Shown one piece after another: positions 10,065 to 21,520 of a stretch of DNA of 64,000 nt. Within the stretch, counting starts at the first letter, position 1. Every line of letters starts with the position of its first letter. The stretch is from an uncultured Prochlorococcus sp. Its GTDB lineage: Bacteria > Cyanobacteriota > Cyanobacteriia > PCC-6307 > Cyanobiaceae. The stretch spans positions 23,854-87,853 of the forward strand of contig CACGBT010000004.1 of the NCBI GenBank assembly GCA_902571335.1, written 5' to 3'. Below the pieces are notes generated by a model. That model saw only the letters and a list, made by a program, of their open reading frames with translations, was not told where the DNA came from and did no database searches. Both the position numbers and the translations under genes were made by a program.

Positions 10065-10961
10065 ATGACAGTTGCATGGGTATTCCCTGGACAGGGTTCG
10101 CAAAAAATTGGAATGGCAAAAAAAATTGAAAATTTGCCTAACACAAAAGAGAGATTTAGTTATGCATCTGAGATATTTGAGAGGAATTTATTTGAAATTT
10201 GTGAGTCAAATACTGAACCAACCAATCCTCTTATTGATTTAAATAACACAAGAAATACACAAATTTGTCTTTTTTTAGTTGAATCAATTTTATTAGATGC
10301 ATTAAAGAATAATGGATTTAAACCAACTTATGTTGCTGGGCATAGTCTTGGAGAAATTACTGCACTATATTGTGCCGATGTTTTTTCATTCGAAGATTGT
10401 GTCTCTCTAATAAAAGAAAGGTCTCAATTAATGGTAAATGCTGGGAAAGGATCAATGGCAGCAGCAATTGGTTTTGACAGAAATCAACTTGATCTATTAG
10501 TACAAAAAATTGATGATATTGTAATTGCTAATGATAATAGCTCTTCACAAGTTGTCTTATCAGGATCTACTGAAGCATTAGATAATTTATCGAGAGAAAT
10601 TTCTTGTAAAAGATTCTTGAAATTAAATGTTTCAGGTGCATTTCATTCACCATTTATGAATAATCCTTCATCAAAATTTTCTGAGTATTTAAAACAGATT
10701 AAATTCAAAAAACCCTCTTTCCCAGTCATAAGCAATTATGAACCTTCACTTTGTAGTGATCCAAACGAGCTAAAAATTAGATTAGAGAAGCAAATGTGTA
10801 ATGGAGTGAGGTGGCGAGAAACTATGGATTTAATGGCAAAAGATAGTGATCTTCATATTGTTGAAATTGGCCCTTCTAATGTACTTAGCGGTTTAGGAAA
10901 AAGACATCTTAAAGATGTAAGAATTTCTCAAGTTTCATCTTCTGATCAAATATTTTATTAA
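10065..10961 (+). CDS. fabD: Malonyl-CoA:ACP transacylase
   Basis: WVFPGQGSQKIGM, VAGHSLGEITAL, AFHSPFM motifs. Confidence 0.95.
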   Translation: MTVAWVFPGQGSQKIGMAKKIENLPNTKERFSYASEIFERNLFEICESNTEPTNPLIDLNNTRNTQICLFLVESILLDALKNNGFKPTYVAGHSLGEITALYCADVFSFEDCVSLIKERSQLMVNAGKGSMAAAIGFDRNQLDLLVQKIDDIVIANDNSSSQVVLSGSTEALDNLSREISCKRFLKLNVSGAFHSPFMNNPSSKFSEYLKQIKFKKPSFPVISNYEPSLCSDPNELKIRLEKQMCNGVRWRETMDLMAKDSDLHIVEIGPSNVLSGLGKRHLKDVRISQVSSSDQIFY

Positions 10962-10966
10962 TTTGT

Positions 10967-11587
10967 ATGAAAAATCATACTATTCAAAAATTAATTTATG
11001 AATTAGTTAGCAAACTTTTTGTTTTTCCTATTTATAAATTTGTATTTAAAGGTCTTTTAATAGGGAGAGACAATATTCCGCAAAAAGATTCTTTTATCAT
11101 GGTTTCTAATCATGGTTCTTTACTTGACCCTCCATTGTTAGGCCATGCCCTTGGACGTAATATATCTTTTATGGCCAAGGCAGAGCTTTTTAAAATTCCT
11201 TTTCTTGGCTTTATTATCAGGGCTTGTGGAGCATATCCTGTAAAACGAGGAATTGCAGATAAAAATACAATTAAAACAGCATGTAAGAAATTATCAAATG
11301 ATAATTGTATTGGAATTTTTATTGATGGTACTCGTCAAAAAAATGGTCGAGTGAACAAGCCCAAACAAGGCGCAGCATTATTAGCTTTTAAAAATCAAAA
11401 ATTATTATTGCCTGTTGCAATAGTTAATTCACATAGACTGGTAAGATTTAAATTCTTTATTCCTTTATTTTCAAAAATAGTTATTAAAGTGGGCAAACCT
11501 GTTAAACCTCCACGAAGTTCATCAAGAGATGATCTGAATTCTGTAACAATGCAACTTCAAGATAAAATTAATAATTTGATTGGATAA
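10967..11587 (+). CDS. plsC: 1-acyl-sn-glycerol-3-phosphate acyltransferase
   Basis: VSNHGSLLDPPLL (NHxxxxD) and FIDGTRQKNGRV acyltransferase motifs. Confidence 0.9.
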   Translation: MKNHTIQKLIYELVSKLFVFPIYKFVFKGLLIGRDNIPQKDSFIMVSNHGSLLDPPLLGHALGRNISFMAKAELFKIPFLGFIIRACGAYPVKRGIADKNTIKTACKKLSNDNCIGIFIDGTRQKNGRVNKPKQGAALLAFKNQKLLLPVAIVNSHRLVRFKFFIPLFSKIVIKVGKPVKPPRSSSRDDLNSVTMQLQDKINNLIG

Positions 11588-11592
11588 ATATA

Positions 11593-12246
11593 TTAATTAA
11601 TTGGAGAAATAGGGTAAAGAGGTAAAACTTTTTTCCAGGAATCTACATTTGAATTTAATAAATTTTTATATGATAAATCTAATAGTTCTTTTAAATCTTC
11701 TTTATCATCATAAATAGCCTCAAAAACAAGTTCTTTACTCTTAAGTTCTTTAACAATTTTTGGTAAAACTGTTTCTCGAATGACTAGATCCGAGGAGTTT
11801 TTTTCGTTATGATAGATTTCATATTTACCTGAAATAAAACCCTTTCGTTTTAATTTTTTGTAGATCCAGAAAGATTTTTTGTTCGTAAATATATTATTTT
11901 TTGATGCAATTCTTTTTGCCATTATTTCAAATGAACTAAAACTATCTAAAGGACAATTTATTTGTTGTGAGATTGTTCTTGCTAAAACTACAATAAGTCG
12001 TGAAGCATTAAAATTCGCTGGCCCTGTGCTGACAGATATCTTATTTATTTTTTGTAAATTTTCTTTGCAAATGAACTCGTTAAGATCATTAATTAAGTTG
12101 TTGCAAAGGTCTTTATCAAATTTTTTGATAAATAATTCATCAGATTCAAGGTTATTGTTTTTTCTATACCCAAATCCAAAAGAATTGTCTGAGCTATTTA
12201 TAACTAATAAAGGGTAATTTTCTCTTTTTTTGAGTTGATTTGACAT
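11593..12246 (-). CDS. tsaB: TsaB-like protein (threonylcarbamoyladenosine biosynthesis), divergent
   Basis: LLVINSSDNSFGFGYR and ISVSTGPANFNASRLIVVLARTISQQINCPLDSFSSFEIMA resemble TsaB/YeaZ. Confidence 0.75.
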   Translation of the reverse strand: MSNQLKKRENYPLLVINSSDNSFGFGYRKNNNLESDELFIKKFDKDLCNNLINDLNEFICKENLQKINKISVSTGPANFNASRLIVVLARTISQQINCPLDSFSSFEIMAKRIASKNNIFTNKKSFWIYKKLKRKGFISGKYEIYHNEKNSSDLVIRETVLPKIVKELKSKELVFEAIYDDKEDLKELLDLSYKNLLNSNVDSWKKVLPLYPISPIN

Positions 12247-12255
12247 CTATTGACT

Positions 12256-12507
12256 TTAAACAGGTAATTCCATACCTGGATTACACTTTGACCATTTACC
12301 AAATTCATTTACAAAACTTTCACAAGATTGAACATCCCAATCAGTCTTATAATCACCATTATTATCTTTAACTATATTTATATGAATGAATGGTTTTTTT
12401 GCCTTAAAATCAGGTAGATCACAAATATGATCAACATCATGATTATTCTCAACATCATGATAAGTGATACATCTATCAACCCATTTACAGTTGATGCAAA
12501 TGCACAT
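12256..12507 (-). CDS. ycf34: Ycf34 family protein
   Basis: MCICINCKWVDRCITYH...CDLPDFKAKKPFIHINI; start set at the ATG at 12507 rather than track start 12576. Confidence 0.88.
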   Translation of the reverse strand: MCICINCKWVDRCITYHDVENNHDVDHICDLPDFKAKKPFIHINIVKDNNGDYKTDWDVQSCESFVNEFGKWSKCNPGMELPV

Positions 12508-12521
12508 AATAAAAAAATAAT

Positions 12522-13739
12522 ATGAAAAATAGCATTCTCTCAGATCATACACTAATAATTGATGAATTAGAAACAAGTATAAAATTTCATAATTTGGATT
12601 TTATATTAGGTTTTTTACCTAAAGGATCATATTTGGTTGGTGGTTACATTAGGGATATTATTTTAGGTAGAGAACCTGAAAAGTTAGATGTTGATATCGT
12701 GGTACCTTTTAATGCAATTGAAATTGGGAAAAAGATTGCGGATAATATTGGATCAAAATTTATAATTTTAGATGAGAACAGAGAAGTAGTAAGAATTATT
12801 CTTAATCATATTTATATTGATATTGCTAATCAGATTTCATCTACGATAGAAGGTGATTTGAGCTCTAGAGACTTTTCAATTAATTCAATCGCTTTTTTAT
12901 TTGATAAGAAGTGTTTGTTTGATCCATTAAATGGTCTTAAAGATCTAGAGATTTCTTTGCTTAGAACTCACTCTGAAAACAACTTACTAAATGATCCTTT
13001 ACGAATATTAAGATGTTTTCGATTTGTTTCAGAATTGAATTTTAAAATTGATCTGCATTTAATTACTTTTATTGAAAAAAATAAAGGGAAATTGCATCTT
13101 GTTGCTAAAGAGAGGATTAATTATGAAATACAGAAAATAGTACATGGAGCAAATGCTCTTAGTGCAGTATCGTTGATAAAAAAATTAAATATATTTGGAA
13201 CTGATAATTTATTTGAAGATTCTTTTTTTTTGGATTTAGATAAAATTAATTATGCAGAACTTAATCAGGAAGAAAAAGAAAAATTTTTACCATCATTTTT
13301 TATCGCTCAAATTTTAGATGTTGTATCTTTAGAGAAACTTAAATTTAGTAAAGCTGAAATTACAAAAACTAAATTACTGCGAAAATGGCACTTTTTTTTG
13401 AAGAATAAAAATACAGCTCATCTAGATGAATTAGATAGATTTAAATTACATCAAGAATTAGAGATGTTTCTTCCATCTTTTATTTTTTATTTACCTCAAA
13501 ATTTAAGATTTGATTGGCTAAAAAGATGGCGTGATAAGGAAGATAAATTATTTCATCCCTCAAATTTACTTAATGGCGATGTAATCAAAAAAAATTTAAA
13601 AATTGAGGATGGACCTATCTTAGGCGATCTTTTACAGTATCTTTCAAAGGAGCTTGCATATAAAAGATTGAATAATTTTGATGAAGCTATTTATAAAGCT
13701 TCGCAATGGATCGAACAAAATGCACCAAAATGTGATTAA
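12522..13739 (+). CDS. cca: tRNA nucleotidyltransferase / poly(A) polymerase family
   Basis: YLVGGYIRDIILGREPEKLDVDIVV, RDFSINSIAF, DPLRILRCFRF motifs. Confidence 0.9.
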   Translation: MKNSILSDHTLIIDELETSIKFHNLDFILGFLPKGSYLVGGYIRDIILGREPEKLDVDIVVPFNAIEIGKKIADNIGSKFIILDENREVVRIILNHIYIDIANQISSTIEGDLSSRDFSINSIAFLFDKKCLFDPLNGLKDLEISLLRTHSENNLLNDPLRILRCFRFVSELNFKIDLHLITFIEKNKGKLHLVAKERINYEIQKIVHGANALSAVSLIKKLNIFGTDNLFEDSFFLDLDKINYAELNQEEKEKFLPSFFIAQILDVVSLEKLKFSKAEITKTKLLRKWHFFLKNKNTAHLDELDRFKLHQELEMFLPSFIFYLPQNLRFDWLKRWRDKEDKLFHPSNLLNGDVIKKNLKIEDGPILGDLLQYLSKELAYKRLNNFDEAIYKASQWIEQNAPKCD

Positions 13740-13797
13740 ATACACTTAGCTTAGTTTTGTTTAGAAGTTCAGACTTCAAAATCATTTTTAAAAATTT

Positions 13798-14217
13798 ATG
13801 AGTATTCGTATTTACATTGGCAACTTACCACAAGGATTTAATCCAAAAGAATTTGATAAGATTTTAAAATCAGTTTCTGATTCTATTAGATTTAAAGCAG
13901 TTTTAGATAAGGAAACTAAGGAATATAGAGGTTTTGGTTTTGCTACAACAAACAATGAAGAGAATGCTAATTTATTAATTCAAAAATTAAATGGTTTTGA
14001 ATATAATGGTTCTAAATTAAGAGTAGAATTATCAGAAAAGAAAGATTCTGCTTCAAATAAAAGAAATAGCGGAAACTTAAACAAGAACAAAAAAAGGAAA
14101 GATTTCAAGAAAATTGTGCATAGTGATGCCCCAAATCTTGAGGCGCCTGATCCAAGATGGGCTGGAGAACTATCCAAATTAAAAGATTTATTGGCTAACC
14201 AGAAGACTCCTGCTTAA
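13798..14217 (+). CDS. RRM-domain RNA-binding protein
   Basis: IRIYIGNLPQGF (RNP2) and YRGFGFATT (RNP1); basic Ser/Asn/Lys tail. Confidence 0.92.
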   Translation: MSIRIYIGNLPQGFNPKEFDKILKSVSDSIRFKAVLDKETKEYRGFGFATTNNEENANLLIQKLNGFEYNGSKLRVELSEKKDSASNKRNSGNLNKNKKRKDFKKIVHSDAPNLEAPDPRWAGELSKLKDLLANQKTPA

Positions 14218-15126
14218 CTACTTAATTCGAGAAATTAAAAAAGATATTGGAATCTCAAAAGCTTTCACTGAATTCTTTACAAAAGCTCTGTTATTAAAGA
14301 CATCATAATCTAACCTTTCAATAGAATCTAAAATTCCTCTATAGAGACGTAAAGATGTCCAAACAGGCCACCTCGCGTCAGAAGATAACCACTTAATTCC
14401 ATCTTCAGACTTTTGGAACCAATCACGCGCTCTTGTTAATTGAAAGATCATCAGTTCCTTCCACTGATTGTTGATTTCTCCGTTTAAAAGTTCTTCTTCA
14501 GAATAATTAAATTTTTCAATATCAGCTTGTGGGATATAAATTCTCCCTCGGTGTCTATCTTCTCCTACATCTCTCAATATATTTGTTAATTGATTTGCAA
14601 TTCCTAGAGCTATAGCTGCTTCAGAGGGATCAGGTTTAGCACTCCATGGTGCCGATGTATAAGCGCTATCAATCCCCATGACATTCTGAGTCATTAAGCC
14701 AACAGTACCTGCGACTCTATAGCAATAGAGTTTCAATTCATCAAAATCTTTGTATCTAAATTTATTAAGATCCATTCTCTGACCATCAATCATGTCTAGA
14801 TATGGTTGAATACTTTGTGGATATTTTTCGATCGTATCAAATAAAACTGAATCTAATTCAGATTTAATCTTCCCTTTAAATACATTCTTTGTATTTTCTT
14901 CCCATTCATCTAAATTGTCTGAAAGTTCATCTTGAGATTTAGTTGAAGCTTCTTCACTATCCATGATTTCATCTGTTCTTCTGCACCATACATAAATAGC
15001 CCAAATAGCTTTTCTCTTTTCTGGTGGTAATAGAAGAGTTCCCAAGTAGAAGGTTTTAGCCCATTGTTGGGTTTCTTTACGGCATATCTCGTATGCTTGA
15101 TCTAGTTGAGAAATTGACTTTTTCAA
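14218..15126 (-). CDS. crtB: Phytoene synthase
   Basis: FYLGTLLLPPEKRKAIWAIYVWCRRTDEIMD, YCYRVAGTVGLM, ANQLTNILRDVGEDRHRGRIY. Confidence 0.96.
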   Translation of the reverse strand: MKKSISQLDQAYEICRKETQQWAKTFYLGTLLLPPEKRKAIWAIYVWCRRTDEIMDSEEASTKSQDELSDNLDEWEENTKNVFKGKIKSELDSVLFDTIEKYPQSIQPYLDMIDGQRMDLNKFRYKDFDELKLYCYRVAGTVGLMTQNVMGIDSAYTSAPWSAKPDPSEAAIALGIANQLTNILRDVGEDRHRGRIYIPQADIEKFNYSEEELLNGEINNQWKELMIFQLTRARDWFQKSEDGIKWLSSDARWPVWTSLRLYRGILDSIERLDYDVFNNRAFVKNSVKAFEIPISFLISRIK

Positions 15127-15161
15127 AAAGTTTTAGCTAAATTTAGTAATTTTTAATGTTA

Positions 15162-16601
<1,440 letters not shown>

Positions 16602-16649
16602 TTAAAGTTAGAACATATTAGTTTTTTTCGTTGATTATTTCGCAAAATT

Positions 16650-16997
16650 ATGGAAAAAATGCTTTTAAAATCTACAACTCGACATGTAAGAATTTTTACA
16701 GCTGAAGTAGTTGATAAAGAATTAAAGTTTCATCCCACAAAATTGACACTTGATTTAGATCCCGATAACGAATTTATTTGGAACGAAGATTCTCTAAATA
16801 AAGTAAATAAAAAATTCAATGACTTAATTAAAGAAAGAGTAGGAAAGAATTTAGATGATTATGAACTTCGAAAGATAGGATCAGAAATCGAAGGTTTAAT
16901 CAAATTTCTGCTTCAAAATGGTGAGCTAAGTTATAACCCTGATTGTAGAGTAATGAATTATTCAATGGGTTTACCAAAGACAAATGAAGTGCTGTGA
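16650..16997 (+). CDS. ndhM: NAD(P)H dehydrogenase subunit M
   Basis: [51 protein letters not shown]. Confidence 0.92.
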   Translation: MEKMLLKSTTRHVRIFTAEVVDKELKFHPTKLTLDLDPDNEFIWNEDSLNKVNKKFNDLIKERVGKNLDDYELRKIGSEIEGLIKFLLQNGELSYNPDCRVMNYSMGLPKTNEVL

Positions 16998-17617
16998 ATA
17001 GATCATCCTCAAATAGAAGACCAAGGAGAGATTCAAATAGAAGTTATTATCCTCCTAATTCAAGAAATTTGGATTCGTATGGTCAAAGAAATAGCAGATT
17101 GCCTGCTTCTTCTGAACAAAAGATTAACTTCAGTACAGGAACCATTGCTGTACTTGCAGGAGTACTAATTTTAGGAGTTGGTATTGGGAGCGCTATTACA
17201 AGTACAACAGATGGCGGACAGGGAAATATAGCTAGTCAACAACAATTAGATATGGCTGTTCCAGATCCTGAATTTTGCAGGCAATGGGGAGCTAGTGCTT
17301 TTGTAATTGATGTTGAAATGTATACAACTTTGAATCCATCAACTAGTTTTGTAACGCAACCAGCTCTCCAACCAGGTTGTGTCATTAGAAGAGAGAATTG
17401 GACAGTTTTACAAAAACAGGGTGCAATAAGTAATGAAGATGTAAGAGAATGTAAGCAGAGGATGAATACTTTTGCTTATATTGGATCTATTAGAGACAAG
17501 CCAATAGTTAAGTGCGTTTATCAGACTGATGTAAATGAAAATAAATTTATAATAAAAGGCGATGGACAAGCCGAAGACGGAGGCGTTGGAATTAACAAAG
17601 AAGCAATTCAGTTTTGA
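16994..17617 (+). CDS. DUF3172-like membrane-anchored protein of unknown function
   Basis: N-terminal basic region, one TM ([18 protein letters not shown]), four conserved-looking Cys; GTG start overlaps ndhM stop by 4 nt. Confidence 0.75.
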   Translation: MNRSSSNRRPRRDSNRSYYPPNSRNLDSYGQRNSRLPASSEQKINFSTGTIAVLAGVLILGVGIGSAITSTTDGGQGNIASQQQLDMAVPDPEFCRQWGASAFVIDVEMYTTLNPSTSFVTQPALQPGCVIRRENWTVLQKQGAISNEDVRECKQRMNTFAYIGSIRDKPIVKCVYQTDVNENKFIIKGDGQAEDGGVGINKEAIQF

Positions 17618-17623
17618 TCAAAA

Positions 17624-18568
17624 TTATATATGCCTTAGAGGGCTTTCTAAACTAGCAAACTGCGGCAGAATATTCTTCTTAAATACTTCTGATGCTCTTG
17701 ATGTATATCTTGATGGATTAGTAATTAATTTGAGTTCTCTCTTAACTTCTAAGTCAGCAACAAATGCTTTATGGATTGTTCCAGCCGATAATTCTCTTTC
17801 AATAGAAACAACAGGCAGAAAAGAAGCTCCTAAACCAGATTGAACTGCATTCTTGATTGCTTCAAGAGAGTTAAGTTCCATCTCAATTTTTAGTCTTTGA
17901 ATATCAAGCCCAGAATCTTGAAGAAGTTTGTCAACAACTTTTCTTGTTGTAGATTGAGAATCTAATGTCACAAAATTTAATTTGTATAAGTCTTCTTTTA
18001 AAAGCTCTTTTTTCGAAGACAGTTTGTGTTTGGAAGGTAAAACTAATGCTAATTCATCTGTGGCATAGGGAATTACTTGCAACAAATTCTCTAAATCTCC
18101 AGGTAATTGTCCGCCAATAATGGCTAAGTCAATTTGTCCATTCGCGACACTCCAACCAGTTCTTCTAGTACTATGAACTTGAAGTTGAACGGATACATCT
18201 GGGTATTTCTGTCTAAATAGTCCTATCATTCTTGGCATTAAATAGGTCCCCGTTGTTTGGCTGGCTCCAATTACAAGAGTTCCACCTTTTAAGCTATTTA
18301 AATCTTCAATAGCTTTGCAAGCCTCGTCGCATTGATTCAAAATTCGTTCGCAATATTCAAGTAATAATCTCCCTGCTTCAGTTAATAGAGCCTTCCTGCC
18401 ACCCCTGTCGAATATTGTGATTTCAAGTTGTTTTTCTAGATTTTGTATTTGTAAACTAACGGCAGGTTGGGTTACATATAATAGATCCGCAGCTTTTTTA
18501 AAACTTCCTTGAGCTGCTATAGCTTTTAGTATTCTTAATTGGTCGAGTGTAAATGGTAATTCTGGCAT
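17624..18568 (-). CDS. rbcR: LysR-family transcriptional regulator, RbcR-like
   Basis: [44 protein letters not shown] and LysR substrate domain; typical RbcR sequence. Confidence 0.88.
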   Translation of the reverse strand: MPELPFTLDQLRILKAIAAQGSFKKAADLLYVTQPAVSLQIQNLEKQLEITIFDRGGRKALLTEAGRLLLEYCERILNQCDEACKAIEDLNSLKGGTLVIGASQTTGTYLMPRMIGLFRQKYPDVSVQLQVHSTRRTGWSVANGQIDLAIIGGQLPGDLENLLQVIPYATDELALVLPSKHKLSSKKELLKEDLYKLNFVTLDSQSTTRKVVDKLLQDSGLDIQRLKIEMELNSLEAIKNAVQSGLGASFLPVVSIERELSAGTIHKAFVADLEVKRELKLITNPSRYTSRASEVFKKNILPQFASLESPLRHI

Positions 18569-18597
18569 CTATTGTGCCTACAATTAATTATAATTCT

Positions 18598-18624
18598 AAT
18601 GCTTAGAAGCATTCTTGTTAAGAA
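18598..18624. promoter_or_regulatory. Two adjacent inverted repeats (AATGCTT-AG-AAGCATT, TTCTT-GTT-AAGAA) in the rbcR / NnrU-like divergent region
   Basis: Read directly; location suits a LysR-type operator, function inferred. Confidence 0.4.
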
Positions 18625-18651
18625 CAAAAATTATTTGAATAAATTCAATAT

Positions 18652-19380
18652 ATGGATACTCATAAAACTTCTCTAATAATCTTACTTTTGATTTTCATTT
18701 TTGCGGTAATTCATAGTGGGGGAGCCGCGTTAAGAATTCAAGCAGAATCTATTATGGGTCCAAGATTATGGCGTTTGTGTTTTGTTTTTTTAAGTTTGCC
18801 TTCTGCAATTGTCTTGATTAGTTATTTTTTAGCCCATAGATATGATGGAATCAGATTATGGAATTTACAGGGTAATAATTTTGTTTTTATTATCGTTTGG
18901 CTCTTAACTGCGATAAGTTTTTTATTTTTATATCCCGCAACTTACAATTTGCTAGAAATTCCGTCGGTTTTAAAACCTAAAGTACGAATTTACGGAACTG
19001 GAATAATGCGAATAACAAGACATCCGCAAGCATTTGGTCAAATAATTTGGTGTTTTGCTCATACTTTATGGATTGGAACATCATTTACGTTGATAACTTC
19101 TGTTGGCTTAATTTTGCATCATCTTTTTGCAATTTGGCATGGGGATAAGAGATTAGCAAATAGATTTGGAGAAGAATTTGAAAATTTTAAAAAAAATACT
19201 TCCATAATCCCTTTCATGGCAATACTTAAGGGGAGGCAAGAATTTAAGATTAAAGAATTTTTTAGGTTATCTCAACTTGGTATATTAATTGCAATAGGCG
19301 TACTTTGGTGGTCTCATCAATATATAAATATTGCTGTTAAAACATTTAATTCATCATTTTTGTCTGAATTTTTCAATTGA
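18652..19380 (+). CDS. NnrU-family membrane protein, candidate 15-cis-zeta-carotene isomerase (Z-ISO) homologue
   Basis: Multi-TM protein with RITRHPQAFGQIIWCFAHTLWIG, typical of NnrU/Z-ISO. Confidence 0.75.
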   Translation: MDTHKTSLIILLLIFIFAVIHSGGAALRIQAESIMGPRLWRLCFVFLSLPSAIVLISYFLAHRYDGIRLWNLQGNNFVFIIVWLLTAISFLFLYPATYNLLEIPSVLKPKVRIYGTGIMRITRHPQAFGQIIWCFAHTLWIGTSFTLITSVGLILHHLFAIWHGDKRLANRFGEEFENFKKNTSIIPFMAILKGRQEFKIKEFFRLSQLGILIAIGVLWWSHQYINIAVKTFNSSFLSEFFN

Positions 19381-19413
19381 CAGTTTAAAATCAAATTAAA
19401 AGTTTTTTTAAAA

Positions 19414-21435
19414 ATGCCGCAAGCTTCAGAAATTGCCTGGTTAATTCCTGTTTTCCCACTTATTGGAGCAGTGCTTTCTGGCTTAGGACTAATAAGCATC
19501 AACAAGAAAATTAATAATTCAAGAGAAGTTGTTTCTGTAGGTCTAATTTCTTTCGTTGGGATTTCTGCAGTAATTAGTTATAAAGCTCTAATTGAACAAG
19601 TTAATGGTTATCAATCAGTAGAAAAATTATTTGTATGGGCCAATGCTGGGGATTTCACAATTCCAATGGGATTTGTTCTTGATCCTTTGGGGAGTGTAAT
19701 GCTTGCGTTAGTAACCACAATAACTTTGCTGGTAATGATTTACTCTCATGGTTATATGGCGCATGACAAAGGTTATGTAAGATTTTTTACATATCTAGCA
19801 TTATTTAGTAGTTCAATGATGGGATTAATAGTAAGTCCGAATTTATTAGAAATTTATGTTTTTTGGGAATTAGTTGGGATGTGTTCCTACTTATTGGTTG
19901 GTTTTTGGTATGACAGGGATGGCGCAGCACACGCTGCACAAAAAGCATTTGTTGTTAATAGAGTGGGTGATTTTGGATTATTACTAGGAATTCTTGGTTT
20001 ATTTTGGGCTACAAATAGTTTTGATTTTAATGAAATAGCTACTGGAATTTCTCAATCCATATCTGACAATTCTATACCCATTTGGGCTGCATTATTGCTT
20101 TGTTTTTTAGTTTTTCTTGGGCCAATGGCAAAATCTGCTCAGTTTCCCCTTCATGTGTGGTTGCCTGATGCGATGGAAGGTCCCACTCCTATTTCTGCAC
20201 TTATCCATGCTGCGACAATGGTGGCAGCAGGAATATTTCTTGTAGCAAGACTTCAACCTTTGTATGCAATATTCCCTTCTATTCAGTTCATTATTGCTTT
20301 AGTTGGCACTATTACCTGCTTTTTAGGAGCCTCTATAGCTTTGACTCAAATGGATTTAAAAAAAGGTTTAGCGTATAGCACAGTTTCTCAACTTGGTTAT
20401 ATGATGCTCGCAATGGGTTGTGGAGCACCAGTAGCAGGAATTTTTCATTTAGTTACTCATGCTTGCTTTAAAGCAATGCTATTTTTGGGATCGGGTTCAG
20501 TAATACATGCTATGGAAGAAGTAGTTGGCCATCAGCCTGTATTAGCTCAAGATATGAGATTGATGGGCGGTTTAAGAAAAAAAATGCCATATACATCAAC
20601 AACATTTTTAATAGGTTGTATTGCAATTAGTGGAATTCCCCCATTAGCAGGTTTTTGGAGTAAAGACGAAATACTTGGAAATGCCTTTATATCATTTCCA
20701 GCTTTTTGGTTTGTAGGCTTTCTAACAGCTGGCATGACTGCTTTTTATATGTTTAGGCTTTATTTCTTGACATTTGAAGGAGATTTCAGAGGGGAGAATA
20801 AAGAATTGCAAAAAGATCTTCTAATAGCCTCTAAAACAAACCTTGATGAAGAAAATGAAGATGAGCATGAAGAACATGGCTCTATTCATGAGTCACCCTG
20901 GTCAATGACATTTCCCTTGGTATTTCTAGCTGTACCGTCTGTAATTATAGGTTTTATGGGACTTCCATGGGATAGCAAAATTGCAAATTTACTAGATCCT
21001 GAAGAAGCAGAGACTGCTGCAAAAGCCTTCGAATTAAAAGAATTTTTACCTTTAGCAATTGCTTCAGTACTTATTGCATCAGTTGGAATAATTATTGCTT
21101 ATCAGGCATATTTTTTGAAAAAAATTAATTTGTCACTTTTATTTGCCGAAAAGTTTCCTAGCATCAATCAATTTTTATCCAATAAATGGTATTTAGATGA
21201 TATTAATGAAAAACTTTTTGTTAAGGGTAGTAGAAAACTTGCTAAAGAAGTCTTAGAGGTTGATTCTAAGGTTGTTGATGGTGTTGTAAATCTTACTGGA
21301 CTTGTAACTTTAGGTAGTGGAGAAGGTTTAAAATATTTTGAGACTGGTAGGGCTCAATTTTATGCGCTTATTGTTTTTGGAGGTGTAATTCTACTAGTTG
21401 CTATATTTGGTTTTCAGTCTCCTCAAGTATCTTAA
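19414..21435 (+). CDS. ndhF: NAD(P)H dehydrogenase subunit 5
   Basis: Long multi-TM antiporter-like protein; FWELVGMCSYLLVGFWYDRDGAAHAAQKAFVVNRVGD, LPDAMEGPTPISALIHAATMVAAG. Confidence 0.96.
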   Translation: MPQASEIAWLIPVFPLIGAVLSGLGLISINKKINNSREVVSVGLISFVGISAVISYKALIEQVNGYQSVEKLFVWANAGDFTIPMGFVLDPLGSVMLALVTTITLLVMIYSHGYMAHDKGYVRFFTYLALFSSSMMGLIVSPNLLEIYVFWELVGMCSYLLVGFWYDRDGAAHAAQKAFVVNRVGDFGLLLGILGLFWATNSFDFNEIATGISQSISDNSIPIWAALLLCFLVFLGPMAKSAQFPLHVWLPDAMEGPTPISALIHAATMVAAGIFLVARLQPLYAIFPSIQFIIALVGTITCFLGASIALTQMDLKKGLAYSTVSQLGYMMLAMGCGAPVAGIFHLVTHACFKAMLFLGSGSVIHAMEEVVGHQPVLAQDMRLMGGLRKKMPYTSTTFLIGCIAISGIPPLAGFWSKDEILGNAFISFPAFWFVGFLTAGMTAFYMFRLYFLTFEGDFRGENKELQKDLLIASKTNLDEENEDEHEEHGSIHESPWSMTFPLVFLAVPSVIIGFMGLPWDSKIANLLDPEEAETAAKAFELKEFLPLAIASVLIASVGIIIAYQAYFLKKINLSLLFAEKFPSINQFLSNKWYLDDINEKLFVKGSRKLAKEVLEVDSKVVDGVVNLTGLVTLGSGEGLKYFETGRAQFYALIVFGGVILLVAIFGFQSPQVS

Positions 21436-21520
21436 TTACAATTGTGTGTCTTCACTGTCTATTGGGGTGAAAAAATACAGAAAATTTCTAGACTTTATTT
21501 AAGATAAACTTCTTATTAAA

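Noticed and set aside
13753-13766. Shared 14-mer TTTGTTTAGAAGTT near 13755 and 40687 as a possible common regulatory element
   Set aside because: Matches of this length are expected by chance across a 64-kb AT-rich window.
17562-17843. 93-aa plus-strand ORF overlapping DUF3172 and antisense to rbcR
   Set aside because: Composition mirrors the rbcR complement; both flanking genes are well supported.
20547-20735. Antisense ORFs >60 aa inside large genes (e.g. 20547-20735, 30497-30784, 45523-45732, 60733-61029, 63225-63455)
   Set aside because: Expected by chance opposite long AT-rich genes; no family motif or independent context.
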